DNA of 64,000 nucleotides from Diphasiastrum complanatum (Eukaryota; Streptophyta; Lycopodiopsida; Lycopodiales; Lycopodiaceae), in assembly GCA_029204225.1 (NCBI GenBank), contig CM055100.1, positions 7,640,713 through 7,704,712 of the forward strand, written 5' to 3'. The notes below the pieces were generated by a model. It did no database searches. It saw only the letters and a list, made by a program, of their open reading frames with translations, and was not told the DNA's origin. Each line of letters starts with the position of its first letter. Position 1 is the first letter of the stretch. Of the stretch, positions 1 through 12,800 are shown in pieces. The translations under genes were made by a program, and so were the position numbers.

Positions 1-604
1 GTAATGATTGAAACAGACATTCAACCATTATTGGATTAATTTATACTGAAAATTCTCAAAGCTGAAATCATCTGCTATCTAAGCTTTACTATTTATGCTA
101 CTGGTCGTCTTTCTGCTAAAGTTTTCTGTGAGAGCACATAAGGAGCTTAATTGTTTGCAACCTGTTTATCTTGTTTTGAAAGCATCAATGTTGCCAGCTC
201 AGAAAACGATTCATGTTCTAGCTTCTGCTTCCAACGTTAACTAGTATAGAATATAAACTACCACTAACCAATTTGTAATATAGGTTATCCTTCAAATAGC
301 ACTCTTCTATTGTATGGATTCTGTCCTCGACTATCTGTTTTGCTTGTAACTTGACATGCCATTTCTGCTGTGTGTTTTCTACCTGATTGTGAATATTGGT
401 CTTTATCTTCCAAGCCAACATCATGAAGTGTCAGCATATAGCAGTAATTCCCTACTAGCATGGTTTCACTTGGTTGCTTTCCATTAGGGTTCCAGCTCTT
501 AACTAGTATCGATTTTATGGTCATCTCGTTCATGAATGGATCCATTCACATTTGAAGTTAACTTTTTTTGCGAGGCTTGTGAAAGATTAAGGCTGTGGTT
601 GCAG
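1..604 (+). other. Presumed dynein intron, no feature
   Basis: AT-rich sequence with stops in all frames and no recognisable repeat or coding motif. It is taken as the end of an intron because the first recognisable dynein exon follows. The frame of that exon is closed by a TGA at 533-535. Confidence 0.5.
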
Positions 605-879
605 AGGTACTCTTCGTACATCCAAGATTTGCCTTTCAATAATCCTGAGATGGTTGGTGAAGCACTCATGTATCGCCTTATGCATCTTGCGGGGTGGAGG
701 CTTTGTCTTAAATATCCAAACAAAGTGAAAACCTATATGGACGATCTAAAGATAGACCATCACAAGAGTGTGAAAAAATCAATTTTGGACTACAATTTCC
801 TTGTACACAAGGAATACAGGCCACACTTTGCAGCTTTGCTGATCTTTCCTGATGAAGGATTTGATATTCCTATTCCAAG
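605..879 (+). CDS. Dynein heavy chain exon 1 of window
   Basis: Encodes a segment with MKKxIxDY-like character ([12 protein letters not shown]) that lies upstream of the linker in axonemal dyneins. The acceptor TTGCAG at 599-604 is the best CAG. The frame is open from an ATG at 536, so 536 is an alternative start, but dyneins have more tail upstream and I favour an internal exon. The donor at 880 (AAG then GTCGAT) is weak but leaves the two bases (AG) that exon 2 needs to complete an Arg codon. Confidence 0.7.
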
Positions 880-3800
880 GTCGATCCAGTTCCCCAATCT
901 TTTAGATAACTCCTGGTTACATGTTTTTCTAATTCTCTAATGCTACTAAAGCCTTGAATTCCTTTGGTATCTGCAAAATCAGCAGTTTCCAGGTCTTGTT
1001 TCATGTGCTAACATTGTTTTGTGCTTAAGATGGTCTGATATTGCTAGTACATGCATTGGCCCTTAATTTCTAATAACAATAATTTTTTGAGATTTTAGCA
1101 AGCAGCTCCAAAATTCTGAGGAAATCATGTACTTATTGTTGGTGTGATTTTTTCATTATCCTGGAATCAGGGAAAATGAGACACAAATAACATAGTAAAG
1201 CTGATTCAGCACATTTGGAACAACACATTGAACAGAACAAAATTTTGTATTGAAATCGACAACACAAGAACTAATAGCCAGTCAAAAGATAGATCTGGAT
1301 CTGGGCTTGTTAAGGCTCCAAAACCCAAATATAAAAAATGAGCCAAAGATAGAAATCTACTCGAGGTTTATCCTTTTATAATCTAGTCAAGTCTAGCTCA
1401 CTTAACTAATAACCAGGCATCTCTTAAGGAGTGACTTTTATGAGACCTGACCTTATTACTTAAGGTTTTCGATCGTTTGGATGCACTTGGGTATTCATTT
1501 TCATTACAAGCATTAATCCTTAGTCTATTGCTAACCGACATTTGCACTTACATGACGCTTCCTCCACCTGACACTTCCTCTACTTGGGGAAGACAGATGA
1601 TGAGACATTGAGAATATAGCAATGCCCGTACAGACATTATACTAGTATACTACGTTAGATAGCTACTACTGGACATGCAGACCTAGTAGCTTAGCATCTT
1701 GCTCTTGTTTCTGGAAAAAGGATTCTCAAATTTTAGTGAGTTCTCAATAAGTTGTGCACAGCGAATAGGATTGCTAATCATATATGTAAGTATTGGTTAG
1801 AAGTAGTTTACAGAAGCTTAGAGTTCTCATAGGTTTAGCGTATCAACCGTATCATCTACCTGCCATATGTATCTCTATTTAGTATTATCAGTAACTTTAA
1901 GGTTGTAACATGTTTTAACATTCTGATTCTCGAAAACCATCAAAAAACGTGACTTTTTTTTGAAAAAATGTAACTTTTTTTTAAGAACTTTTTAGAATCT
2001 AATTGAATCTATCAAATCTTCTCAATTCAGATATTCTGTTTATACTATTGTACGTCCTAAATGTGCATAAGCTCCGTCCAAAACTTGAAATTATACAAAT
2101 TTGGAAGAGCATGCACGTTTTGGAGGTGCAATCTTGTGTTTTGTGACTTTGTTGGTAGTGCTACTAGCTTCCATTGCTATATACCTTCCATTGTGGTCAT
2201 TGTAGGTACTTTTTTTTGAGGATGGAACGAGGGATGCCATATAGCCGCAAGATTTCTAACAAAAATATCTGTGCACGATTCTTTGTTGTAGTAGTGTTGC
2301 ATACATATAAACTGCGTGTCCACTAATACTGCCGAAAGTAGAGAAGTATGGACTATAATGCGTGTCCATAACACTCCCCCCATCGGGACCATCAATATTT
2401 GAAAGATCAGTAGGAGGAACGACAACAACAACATCAGAATCAAGGACACAAACATCATGGAAATCAGCAACAGGAATTAGATCAGATGAATTAGGTGCAA
2501 TATCCAGAGGTGGAACAACAACCGCATCAGCAAGAATAGAAAGTGGTTCGGCATCAAGATCAGAAACAGTGGTGTTGAGTATCAACACATAGAGAAAACG
2601 AGCCCGTTCTTACAATAAAGGTGAGTGGGCAAAAACATCAAAAGACTTTCATGTAGCTTCATCAATTGCACGACCGTCCCATTGGACCAGCAAGATGACG
2701 ACATAAAACGACCTTAACTTGTAAAATAGCAGCAGGTAAAAATCGAAAAAGTTCAGGATCAGTAGGAAACGAAGGATCACAAGGTTCACCAGGAAAAAGA
2801 GACAAACAAAGTAGACTAACATGAGAAATGTCACAAGCATGAGTAGTAGCAGGTAACTATAAACAATAAGTAATAGGCCTAAGTTTTTCCCACAATCTGG
2901 AAAGGACTATGGTAACGTGCAAACAATTTCTTAGTAAGAGAACGGCTCTGTACCAACTTATGATGTGCAAAAGATAATAAACAAACATAAACAGGCTGGC
3001 CCTCAACAAACTCTAAAAAAGACCTATGACAATCAGTCAAGGAATTATAACGATGTTGAGCTCATGCCAAATGTTGTTGTGCTTGCACAATAGAATCACG
3101 AGAGTTAGGAAGAAAAGAAGATAAAGTAACAGGAACATCCTCAGGAGGGGGTGGAATACCTGGGTAGCAGCGGAGAATATCCATTAGCCAGCGGAAATGG
3201 AGACACACTTGTGCTAGTACTAACTGTATTATGCAAAACACAAATACTGATTCCAATCGCAAACGGAACCGTCAATCATATGTGCAAACTCAGTGATATA
3301 GGTGCCCCAAGAAAGGATAGCAGCATCAGAAGACCAGCAACACCAAGGAGTAGGAACATAAGCAGAACAACAATCACGTTGCAATATCATGGAAGACGAA
3401 GCGATATGCCAGGAAACATGAAGCATAAAGAGATCATCCTGACAAAGGATAGCTAGAATGGAGAAATGTGCACCAACATGGTCAAAAGCCCAAGGTATCC
3501 ATAAGGCCCATGAATGAGAAGTAGCAATGGCACACGATACCTTGAAGGCACATATCGCTAGAAGGTCATCATGTCAATAGATCCATAAGGTCCAGGAAAG
3601 CAATGTATCATCTAAAAAGACATGATGCATGAAAGCAGTAGTAGTGAATCTAGAAATAGTAGACGCCCCAACGGAGAAATTGTAGCCGAAATACTCATCT
3701 AGAAGGACCTCATATGGACATACCAAGCCATCATAGGATGTAACAAAAATGGATGGAGAATCGGATGACCCATTGGAACTAGCCGCAAGTGCAATTCCAA

Positions 3801-6800
3801 AGTACACACCAGGCGCACACGTTAGGAATAGAAAAACAGGAAAAGTGCAACCACATACCAAGGGCAGAGAGACCGCAACCAAGGAACTAGCATCAAGAAG
3901 AGCAACAACTGAAGCCACTAGAACAACTGAAGAAGAAATGCGCTGGAATGAGGAATAGCAAGCTCAACTGATATACCAAAAGTAGAACAAGGAGCAGGAG
4001 TGTCAGAGCAATATCCACCTGTAGCTGAGAATGAGTATCAAAGCGCATGTGAGCAGCACTGAAGTACATGGCGGCAACATCTCCAAAAAATAGCCAAGAA
4101 AGGAGAAGAAACTCTCTCAAGGTAGCTAGAAAAATGGCTGTCAATGTGGGGCAGTAGGGCGTTGGACAACCACAAAGAAAATTCGCAAATGGGCTGAAGG
4201 TGGTGAAGCAGGGCACGACTTCAAAATGCAATATCTTGAGAATGAGACATCCGTTTGGCAAACTGTAAAGTGCTATGAACTTCTTGAAAAACAAAGTATG
4301 TAATGACTTTTCAAAACCTTCACTTTTAAAAGGTAAAAAATGAATACAAAATGGATCTTAAGAATCAAGAAACGATAGGAAAGAACAAGATTCAATCACA
4401 TATGCAAATTGATCAATATGAAAAATTAAAAGTAAGAAGAATACCCCTTTGGGAAACTTTGCAAGATCTTTGGATGTAGTCCTTTGTTTGACATGAAACC
4501 TGGATCAATAGTCTTGTCTCAGCCCAGCACCCTCATTCATATGATTATTTTGAACTTCGATCGTGAAAAAGGATGAAAAAGATGAGTTTTTCCAAAAACT
4601 AAAAATTAGGGTTTCCAAAAGATGGCCAGCAAAAAAAATTGCATCATCATAGGCGCCAACTTGCTATGACTCCAATGCAACTAACAAAACTTAAGTCCGA
4701 TCACAAACAAAGTTATGACAAAAAATGTGAAAAAAAATTATAGAGAGAGAAAACGGCTAGAGAGAGAAAAATGGCCAGAAAACCGTTTAGACGGAGAGAG
4801 TTGAAGATCCACCAAAAGATGAAGATCCAACTAGAGAGAGATGAAGAGAGAAAAGAGATAAAATATCTTAGTCCTTCAATGAAGATCCTTAAACCTGCAA
4901 AGAAAATCACAAAAATAAACAAGCACTCCCAATCGCTCAGGAAAGTGCTTTGATACCATGTTATGAACAGATTCACAGGTATTGGTATCAATGATTCATA
5001 AAAAATAGCAAAAGACATTCTCCAACTAAGAAATTGTATGAATATCAATGTCCGTCGATAGCTCAGGCAGATTTCCAACTAAGGTCTCCAAATAGTACAA
5101 CTCCCCTACAAGAAGGCCACTCAAATGATCAAAACTAGCAAATGACCAGCCTTAGTGGCTATTTATAGTGGACAAACCCTACCTCCCTTCATATTGATTC
5201 GGAGGGAAAGTGAAATTCAAAAATTAGGGCCAAAAATAGAAAACAATGTAAAATAGTATTTCTAGGCCCGTCACATGTAATATAAACTGCATGTCCACTA
5301 ATATTATCGAAAGTAGAGAAGTATGGACCTTAGAAGCGCGTTCCGACCAAAATGGGTCGGAACGTTCCGTACGTTCCGGAATGTTCCTGGTCGGAACGAT
5401 ATTCATAATAATTCAATTATTTTAATTATTCATATGAATTAAATGCTTTGTAAAAAAACGTGTTTTTTTTTTTTTTGAGTGCATCGTTCCAGAATGGAAC
5501 GCGTTCCGTTCCGGAACGGGCAACTAAGGTATGGACTATAATGCATGTCCATAACAATTGATATGGTATTGCTTGAGCTCTTCTTGAGAGAACTCATTGC
5601 TGTTGCTTGTAGGGCTTTAGCCATTGATCATATATGATATACTTCAGCCTTCTTTGTAAAGGAATGCTTTTGTCTCTTCATTTATGGTCTTATGGTTGAT
5701 TGCTATCAAAATTTGTGGAATGAGTACATAATTGAATAACACTATTATTCCTTCTTCGGGTGGTCGCACTAGTTTGATGGCATCAGCTCGTTAAATTTGG
5801 ATGGCGGGCTTAGCAATAAACATGGATAGTACTTGAAAGCTTTGACTTGCAAAAATTATTCCAGAGGTTTTCATATTACTCCACGTCACCTTGCAACTCT
5901 CACCTATAGTCATATTCCTCCATCGAGAAAGTAGCAGAAACGTTCCTCTATGAGCACATTAATTCTCTTTGCATCTATGGACATTTTTTGGTGCTTTGGC
6001 AATAAGACGTAGCTTGTAAATACTATTAGAAAGGAAAGCAAATTCTTTCTTATGTTAATTCAGCGGCAGCCTATATGTTCTTCATGGGGTCGAGAATGAG
6101 GTAAACTAAGTCACTGTTAATTAGTGTCTTCCACTGTATGACTTTAAGCTTTTTGTTGCCTACTATCATCCTTCAAATAAAGCTCCCATGACCCTTTAAT
6201 AGCATCACAATGTCAGATAATTTCTAAGACTGCAAATCTGTATCTGCCACTCCAGGGACCAATGTTACGAAGCAATTTCCTTTACTTTTTAGTTTCTTTG
6301 GGTCCACCTGTGCGTTCATATTTGCTCTACTTATGGAGCCATAACGCAATAAGCCTAAATAATTGTTTAACGTTTTTTTGTGTGGTCTGATGGCAGGAAT
6401 GGATGCTTACCTTTGCCATATGCTTACGAAGGTGCATACCTTTCAATGCGGGAGGTAATCTCAAGGATGCTTTGTTTAGGGGAGGAGGCATTTCTGCTAG
6501 GATTACAATTCTTTCACCAAAATCTGGATATTAGCAATGTCACTCTTATCAATCCACGTCTTTATAGCCTTCCACGGCCATTTAATGTGGAGGATTTCAG
6601 GATTATCCAGGAAGATTACATCAAAGAGATTGCAGAAAATTTTAAACACGAGTATGGATAGCAGTTAGAATACAACATTGTCTTTTAATAAGAAATTTTG
6701 ATTAGAATTTGTGTTTTTTTTCCTCCACCAGATGCATGATTATTTTAACTATGTCAACGTGTTATCTGCTCGTACAAGTCTCTATGTAATTTTTTCCAGC

Positions 6801-9754
6801 TATACCTTTTGTGCCACATCCCTCCTACTTTTAGATGCGGATTATCTGGACTGCATATAGTAAGTCTATCTTTCACGCACACAAGAGAATGTAAATTCTA
6901 GTCAGAACGATTTAAACTTTGAAGTGAGACAAGAAATCAGAGTGATCATTGATCATTATGCAGATGGATTCCAAGAGTCGTTGGAATTCTTGATGAGCTT
7001 GCTCCACCTAGTTTGGAGCTGACAGTGACTTGCATGGAGAGACTCAACAAATACTTGCGCCGTTTGTCATTGACTATGGCAGAGCAACTTGAAGTTGCGG
7101 TTTTACGTACGATTGAGGTTTACCAACAGCTATGGGAAGACTATTTGCCAAGTGAAGAATCAGAGGTCTTAATTCTACAGAAGAAAGAGGCACAAGAGAC
7201 CACTGGCGATGCGTCTAAACATGAGGTTTCTGAATCTGAACCAGCTTTCCTCTCAGAAAAAAATCAAGGGGCTCTGTTGATGCCAATGTTCAAAGTCAAA
7301 TTGGTAGTTGAGATAGATGAATTCAAATTCCTACCTGCTTTGGAAGTTGTAGAGCGCACCGTCCTTTCAGTATTTGACTGTGTTATTGGATCCGTGAAAG
7401 GCATGGAGGATATACAGTCAAGGTTACCGACCCTCTCAAAAATCTTAGAACCAAAAGACATAAGAACAGTAGCAGCTGGTGATCCTAGAGTACTAAAAGC
7501 ACGAAAAATTATACAGGTAGCATGCATACCTGTCAAATTCACCACGAAAGGCTGAAATGCTAATAGTAATAATTTGTGTTGTTTCCCTGTTTTTAAACAA
7601 GATGAGTGACATGTAAAGCAGTCAGTCTACTTGAAGTATGTCAGATTGTTCTATTGGCATGTGTGATGAATATTTGTTGGTAGTGTCCTTGTTGTAGATA
7701 TGATAAAAACTGAAAGGTGCTGGAAAAATGACCTCTGTTAATGTGATATCATCAGCATGTTTTACTTCTAACTTCTAGCACTTGGTAGGTATCAATTAAG
7801 GATTTTCGGCTTTGCTAATAGCCTGTTACTTCAAAAACCTACATCCTAGCATTCTACTTTAAAAATCTACTGCGTAGCTGTTTTGAAAGCTTGCAGCTTT
7901 TCTTAAATTCTACTCGTTTGGAGGACACTTTTTAGACTGAAGACTTCCTGGGCATGTAGACCTAAGACTTCATGCAAAACTATAAAGATTTTTCAATCCT
8001 GCTCTTCTTTTCTCCAGGGTGTCTTGCAGCAAAGTTTTCTGCAGCTCCAAGAACTGGAAAATTCATATCAATCATTCAAGGAGCTTGCGCTCATCAACGT
8101 GGATCAATTTCTGGAGGAATATGAAACCGCTAGTCACTCTCTTGAAGATTATGAAGGAGCTATTACCTACTACAGGCAGGTAGTAGCATCATAATGAAGC
8201 ATTTAATGACTGACAAGCTTTACTTGACGTTTAATGTTTGTTCAATTGCAGGACTTGAGTTTCGTTGGTATAAAAAACTTGCCCTTTTCTTATGAAATGT
8301 TCATATAAGGACTGCTAGAGTTTTCAATTTCTTGGCATTGAACAGATTCAAGTGATCAAATCTGGGTTGTCCACTACTAGAATAGAACTGAAGACATCAT
8401 CTGGAAAGGCAAATTGATAGTGATCTTGCATTATTTTAACACCGCCTTCTTTTGAGTGCAAGTGTTTTGGAGAGTATGTCATATTTTTGATTAAGGTGCA
8501 AAAGTCTTGCAATCTTTTTATAATCCATGACACATATGTGAGCTGGAAGTGTTATTTATGCATGAAAGTTCCTTTTCTGAGAAAAAAATTGTATGATCAA
8601 ACTTCAAAGGCTTTTTTTTATATTGTGAAAAGATTATGAGTTGTACTTGATTGTATCATATAATTAAAGATATTGAAATCACATAATATATCAAAGAATT
8701 TCTCAGGTCTCAAAACAGTTATTGTATATGCAAATCTCAGTAAAAGTTCATTCAAGGCATATGTATTAGTAGATCAATGTCTAATAACACTATTGTTACA
8801 AAAGATTTTTCATGCCTGAATGCCCAAATTAATGGAGAGAAATACCTGCTTTGAAATTTTTGTGACTGTGCACATAAACTGCATGTAAGCAGCAAGTGAA
8901 ATGTAGTAATAAGATTGGAATGCTACTCAAAAGGTTTTGCAAGATGATGAATGGCAACGTCAATCCCATTTCACACTCACAGGAGGAATGTCACTCTTAT
9001 TACTTTTTTTGAATGCGAATGCAGCTCTGTACATGATAAGGCTGCAATAACTTCATTTACAGTGCTAACTGACATGATATATCAATGTTTTGTAAAGGCA
9101 GGTTGCAGAGTCTGCTTTTTGGAGGTCGGAGAGGGAGGTTATATTCAGAATGTTCATTGTTGACTGCTCAACTGTTCGGGAGGAGCTGTATGAAAAAGCT
9201 GTTGGGATAGCAGACAAGCTTGCTTGTCAAATTTTAGAAGCATCATCACTGAAAAGCAATAAAGCCTCTGAGCATTACACTGCTATTGAAACACAATTGA
9301 ATGGGTGAGTTATTAGATTATCCTGTCAGGTGTTTCTAGTTTCCCTTAATCATTGGCCTTGATAATATTGTCTACTGCCAAGACAGATAGATCTTTGAGT
9401 CGGAATATTCTTTTATGGGACTACCCTTGAAATTTTATTGGTTTTATAATTGTGTTACTTTTTGCTTGTTGGTGTTAGTTATGACTTTTGCTCAGTCAAT
9501 AGCAGCTGCTTACAAATTTTGTTTCTTCTGGAACCTAGTGAGCAATTTCTGCTTGCTAACTTAATGACCATAAGCCCATTTTGGCTTGCTTAGATGCTTA
9601 TGTTTCCTTTGGGTTGGTATGATTCATCTCACAATCCCATCTTTCCATGATGGATAGTTTCTGAAGAATACCATCTCACATTAGTTTAGAAGTCTGCACT
9701 TACGGTCGTGAATTGTTGCTTGCTTCGCTGTCTAAAAAGTCAAACTGCCATAAG

Positions 9755-9823
<69 letters not shown>

Positions 9824-12800
9824 GTATTAACGTCTTTTCCACGCCAAAAGACATATAAGACCAAAAAGAACATGTCAAGTGTGTTGCACCAAGAGGAACT
9901 AATGTCGTCATTCCAAAACTAAAACTACTAACTAAAAGTACTATATAGAGAAAACCTATGAGGAGATAAAATAGTACAAGAAAATTATGGTAATATGACC
10001 ATTTACAAATCAACTGAGAAACTCCTCATTTCTCTAGCTCTGCTACTACGATCTCCACTACCTCCTTAACTCTTTTTTCTACAAAACGTATTATCCCGTC
10101 TCTGTAAATGAGATATTTCCCCAAATCTTTTGCTTTCTGGCGGGCCTGTTTTCGTTCTTGTACTTGGACGAAAGTTAGGTCTTCATCTAAGAAAATACAA
10201 GTATCTTTTAGCTTGGCTCGACAACGGAGAACATCTCTCCTATGTGTGGATGACGAGAAGCGGATAACTAATGTTTCCGCATCTTCTTGAATAGATTGAG
10301 AAACAACCTGCTTGGATCCTTTGAGCACATCGGCCCAAGAGCTTTTCGATTGTTGAAACTGTTGCTCCAAGGAGAGAACCCGCTCCTGAAGCTGCTTCGC
10401 CAGGTCTTCTGAATCTGCATTGCCGACTTCTTCTTCCTCTTCATCTGACTCCAATTCGCTCTTGAGGTAAGTAACATCAGCCTCAAGAAAGCCGACTTTG
10501 CCCTGGAGGGCCATAACTGTATTCTCCAGAGTGGAGATTTGAAATGCTTGTTGCTTGATTAAGGCAAGCATAGATTCATTGGTCTGTTGGAGAGACTCAA
10601 TGAAGTGAGGGAGTCTAGATGAAAGTGCATCAGAAAGAGACGTAGACGAAGGGGATGAAGATGGTCTTGAGGAATTGGAGGAGGAGAAAGGGGTGGAGGG
10701 AGAGGAAGATGAAAGAGCAGAAGAGGTAGGGGACGTGGAAGAGGGGTTAGAGGCTGAAGGAGTGGAGGGTAGCGACAAAGGGGAGGAAGGTTTAGTCAAG
10801 GTAAAAGGGTTTGGGGCCACAACAGGGGTGGCTGAAAAGACAAAGGAAGGAGGAGGGGTTTTTTTACTCACCGATTGCCACTCAGCCATGCTTCAGCAGA
10901 TGCTGTGGGCAGCGATGAACAGAGAGCTGTGGGCAGCGATGGACGAAGAGCTGTGGGCAGCGAAGAACGGAAGAGGATGCAATGTGGGCAGTAATGGATC
11001 TGTGGGTAGATATGAGGGCAGCAAAGAAGATGAATGTGGGATGGATGTGGGCAGATCTGTGGGTAGCTGTGGGCTGTGGGCAGCGAAGAATGGAAGAAGA
11101 TGGAATGTGGGCAGCAATGGATTTGTGGGTAAGTCTGTGGGCAGAAAAGAGTAAAGTAGAAAAAAGATGGGCAGCGATGGATGGATGTGGGCAGGTTTTA
11201 GGCGGAAAGATCTAGCTATGGAGGGGACAGCGATGGAGGTGAGGAAGATGGTGAGGGAGGTGTGAGGTGAGAGGGCAGCGAAAAGAGGAGAGGGGAAAGC
11301 GATGGAGGGGAGAGGTGTTATGAACATAATCACAAATGTTGATATGAATGGCTAAAGCCCTACAAGCAATAGCTAAGCATAGACAAGAGATCTCCCACGA
11401 AGAGCCCAAGCAATACCTATTAGCAGAGAATGAATACAATGAATCCTGTATCTAATGTCTAGCCCTATATATACTATCTAGAGGCCCTTAGTGGAACCTT
11501 CTAGAAATTAGGGCAACTAAGGGTACTTGGGTCCCATAAGGACATGCCCTTAATGGTAATGGAAGCGCGCTCAAGGCACTCTGATAGCCCATGAATGGCA
11601 TAAGAAAACCTGGTCAAGCAGGATCCAAACAACTGACATATCCAAATCTAGTCGAATAAGCCAAGAACACCACGAAAAGACAACATTGTGGTGACGAAGG
11701 GAACATCTCGGCAGCGTCATCTGAAACCAAGCAATATGGAACAACCAAGAATGCCAAGGAACCAGAAGAAGATCAAGTAGCAACAAGGAATGCCAAGGTA
11801 TTCGTAATGCCCAAGATAGTAGAGGAGCAGCCCGAAAGATAGGGACATCATACCAAGGTATCCAAAATGAAGAAACGAAATGTTTCCAACTACAAAGCCT
11901 TGTTAGCTTTCAGCCCTCAACCTGACGAAGATGTTCACGAACTCGAAAATCTGGAGACACGAAACACGAAGAGTTTTGCCACCACGAAAGTCAAAGGAGA
12001 CGAAGACGAACGATTCGCGAACACCAAAGTCAAAGGAAACGAAGACGAACGATTCGCGACACGAAAGATCCACGAACGAGATTCCTTTGCGGTCCAGTAC
12101 GAGAGAAAGGCATACGAGCAAAACGAAACCCGTTTTGCCCTCACGCTCCAAAGAGTACCAGCTAAGATCACGCAAGTACCCAGAAGTACAGAGATCTGAT
12201 CTGATGGCATGACGTCAGCAGATACTTCCTAGGTTGTGGCTAATCTGCCACTCTTGTAACTCCTTGACTAGTTGCTTAATCACTCTAATCTTAGATTTAC
12301 ATAGAGCGACCATGCTTACTGGATGATACTTGACATATAGATCAACAGAATACACATAGTGTAATAGTGAAGAAGTCTGATGCTAGTAAGCAATCAAGAC
12401 GAAAAATACAGAATACTTGTCCGCTTGCGTGCGAAGACAATTCTGTCTAGGATCAGAAGATCCAACTGTCCGCTAGTAAAGCGAGACGATTACTCGTGAG
12501 AGAACCGCGTTTCTCTCACGCCAATGCACTGCGTGGATATGCACGTAGTGCTCAAAGAATCAAAGAAAAGAAATCAATAGATGGTAGCCTTCGCGCACAT
12601 ATCAATTCGTGTTGTGTCTGATCTCGAATGCAAATGTTTCTGCTGTTAATCGCGTGTCTGAGGTTCTTCTTGTTCATTTTGAATTCCGCACTTTGGTTGA
12701 AACCATGTTGAATGCTGTATTAATTTTATGAACGTAGATCAGTAGTGACTGACTACACTCTAGAGGACTGTAGGAGTGATTCAGGTGGCAGTGTCCAGTG

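Larger units (their letters stand above)
2304..5556 (-). mobile_element. Degenerate LTR retrotransposon, family A (minus)
   Basis: A minus-strand LTR element. Reading plus coordinates, a truncated 3-prime LTR ends TCCATAACA at 2373 and is followed by a C-rich block (2374-2383) that is the polypurine tract on the minus strand. A primer-binding site complementary to initiator Met tRNA (TGGTATCAAAGC) lies at 4947-4958, next to the 5-prime LTR. The interior keeps only a short gypsy pol tail (2596-3060); the rest is long, non-coding and stop-ridden. The same interior recurs near 16726-17046, 22954-23290, 31875-32101 and 38241-38431. It is a large non-autonomous derivative or an old corpse of a chromodomain gypsy element. 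Confidence 0.8.
9758..11310 (-). mobile_element. ORF1-only LINE derivative with (CT)n tail
   Basis: On the minus strand: a leader of G-rich/C-rich tandem repeats (11310-10893), one intact ORF1-like frame (10889-10026), a 3-prime untranslated region, then a (CT)n tail (plus strand (AG)n, 9758-9820). The region next to the tail matches the 3-prime ends at 58094, 58759, 62816 and 63531, where other copies carry an ORF2 C-terminus. No ORF2 sequence is present here, so this is a half-LINE. The 5-prime boundary is approximate: it meets a family B LTR fragment at about 11311. Confidence 0.72.

Noticed and set aside
536-604. ATG at 536 as the true start of the dynein
   Set aside because: The family has substantial sequence upstream of this segment, so an internal exon is more likely; kept as an alternative.
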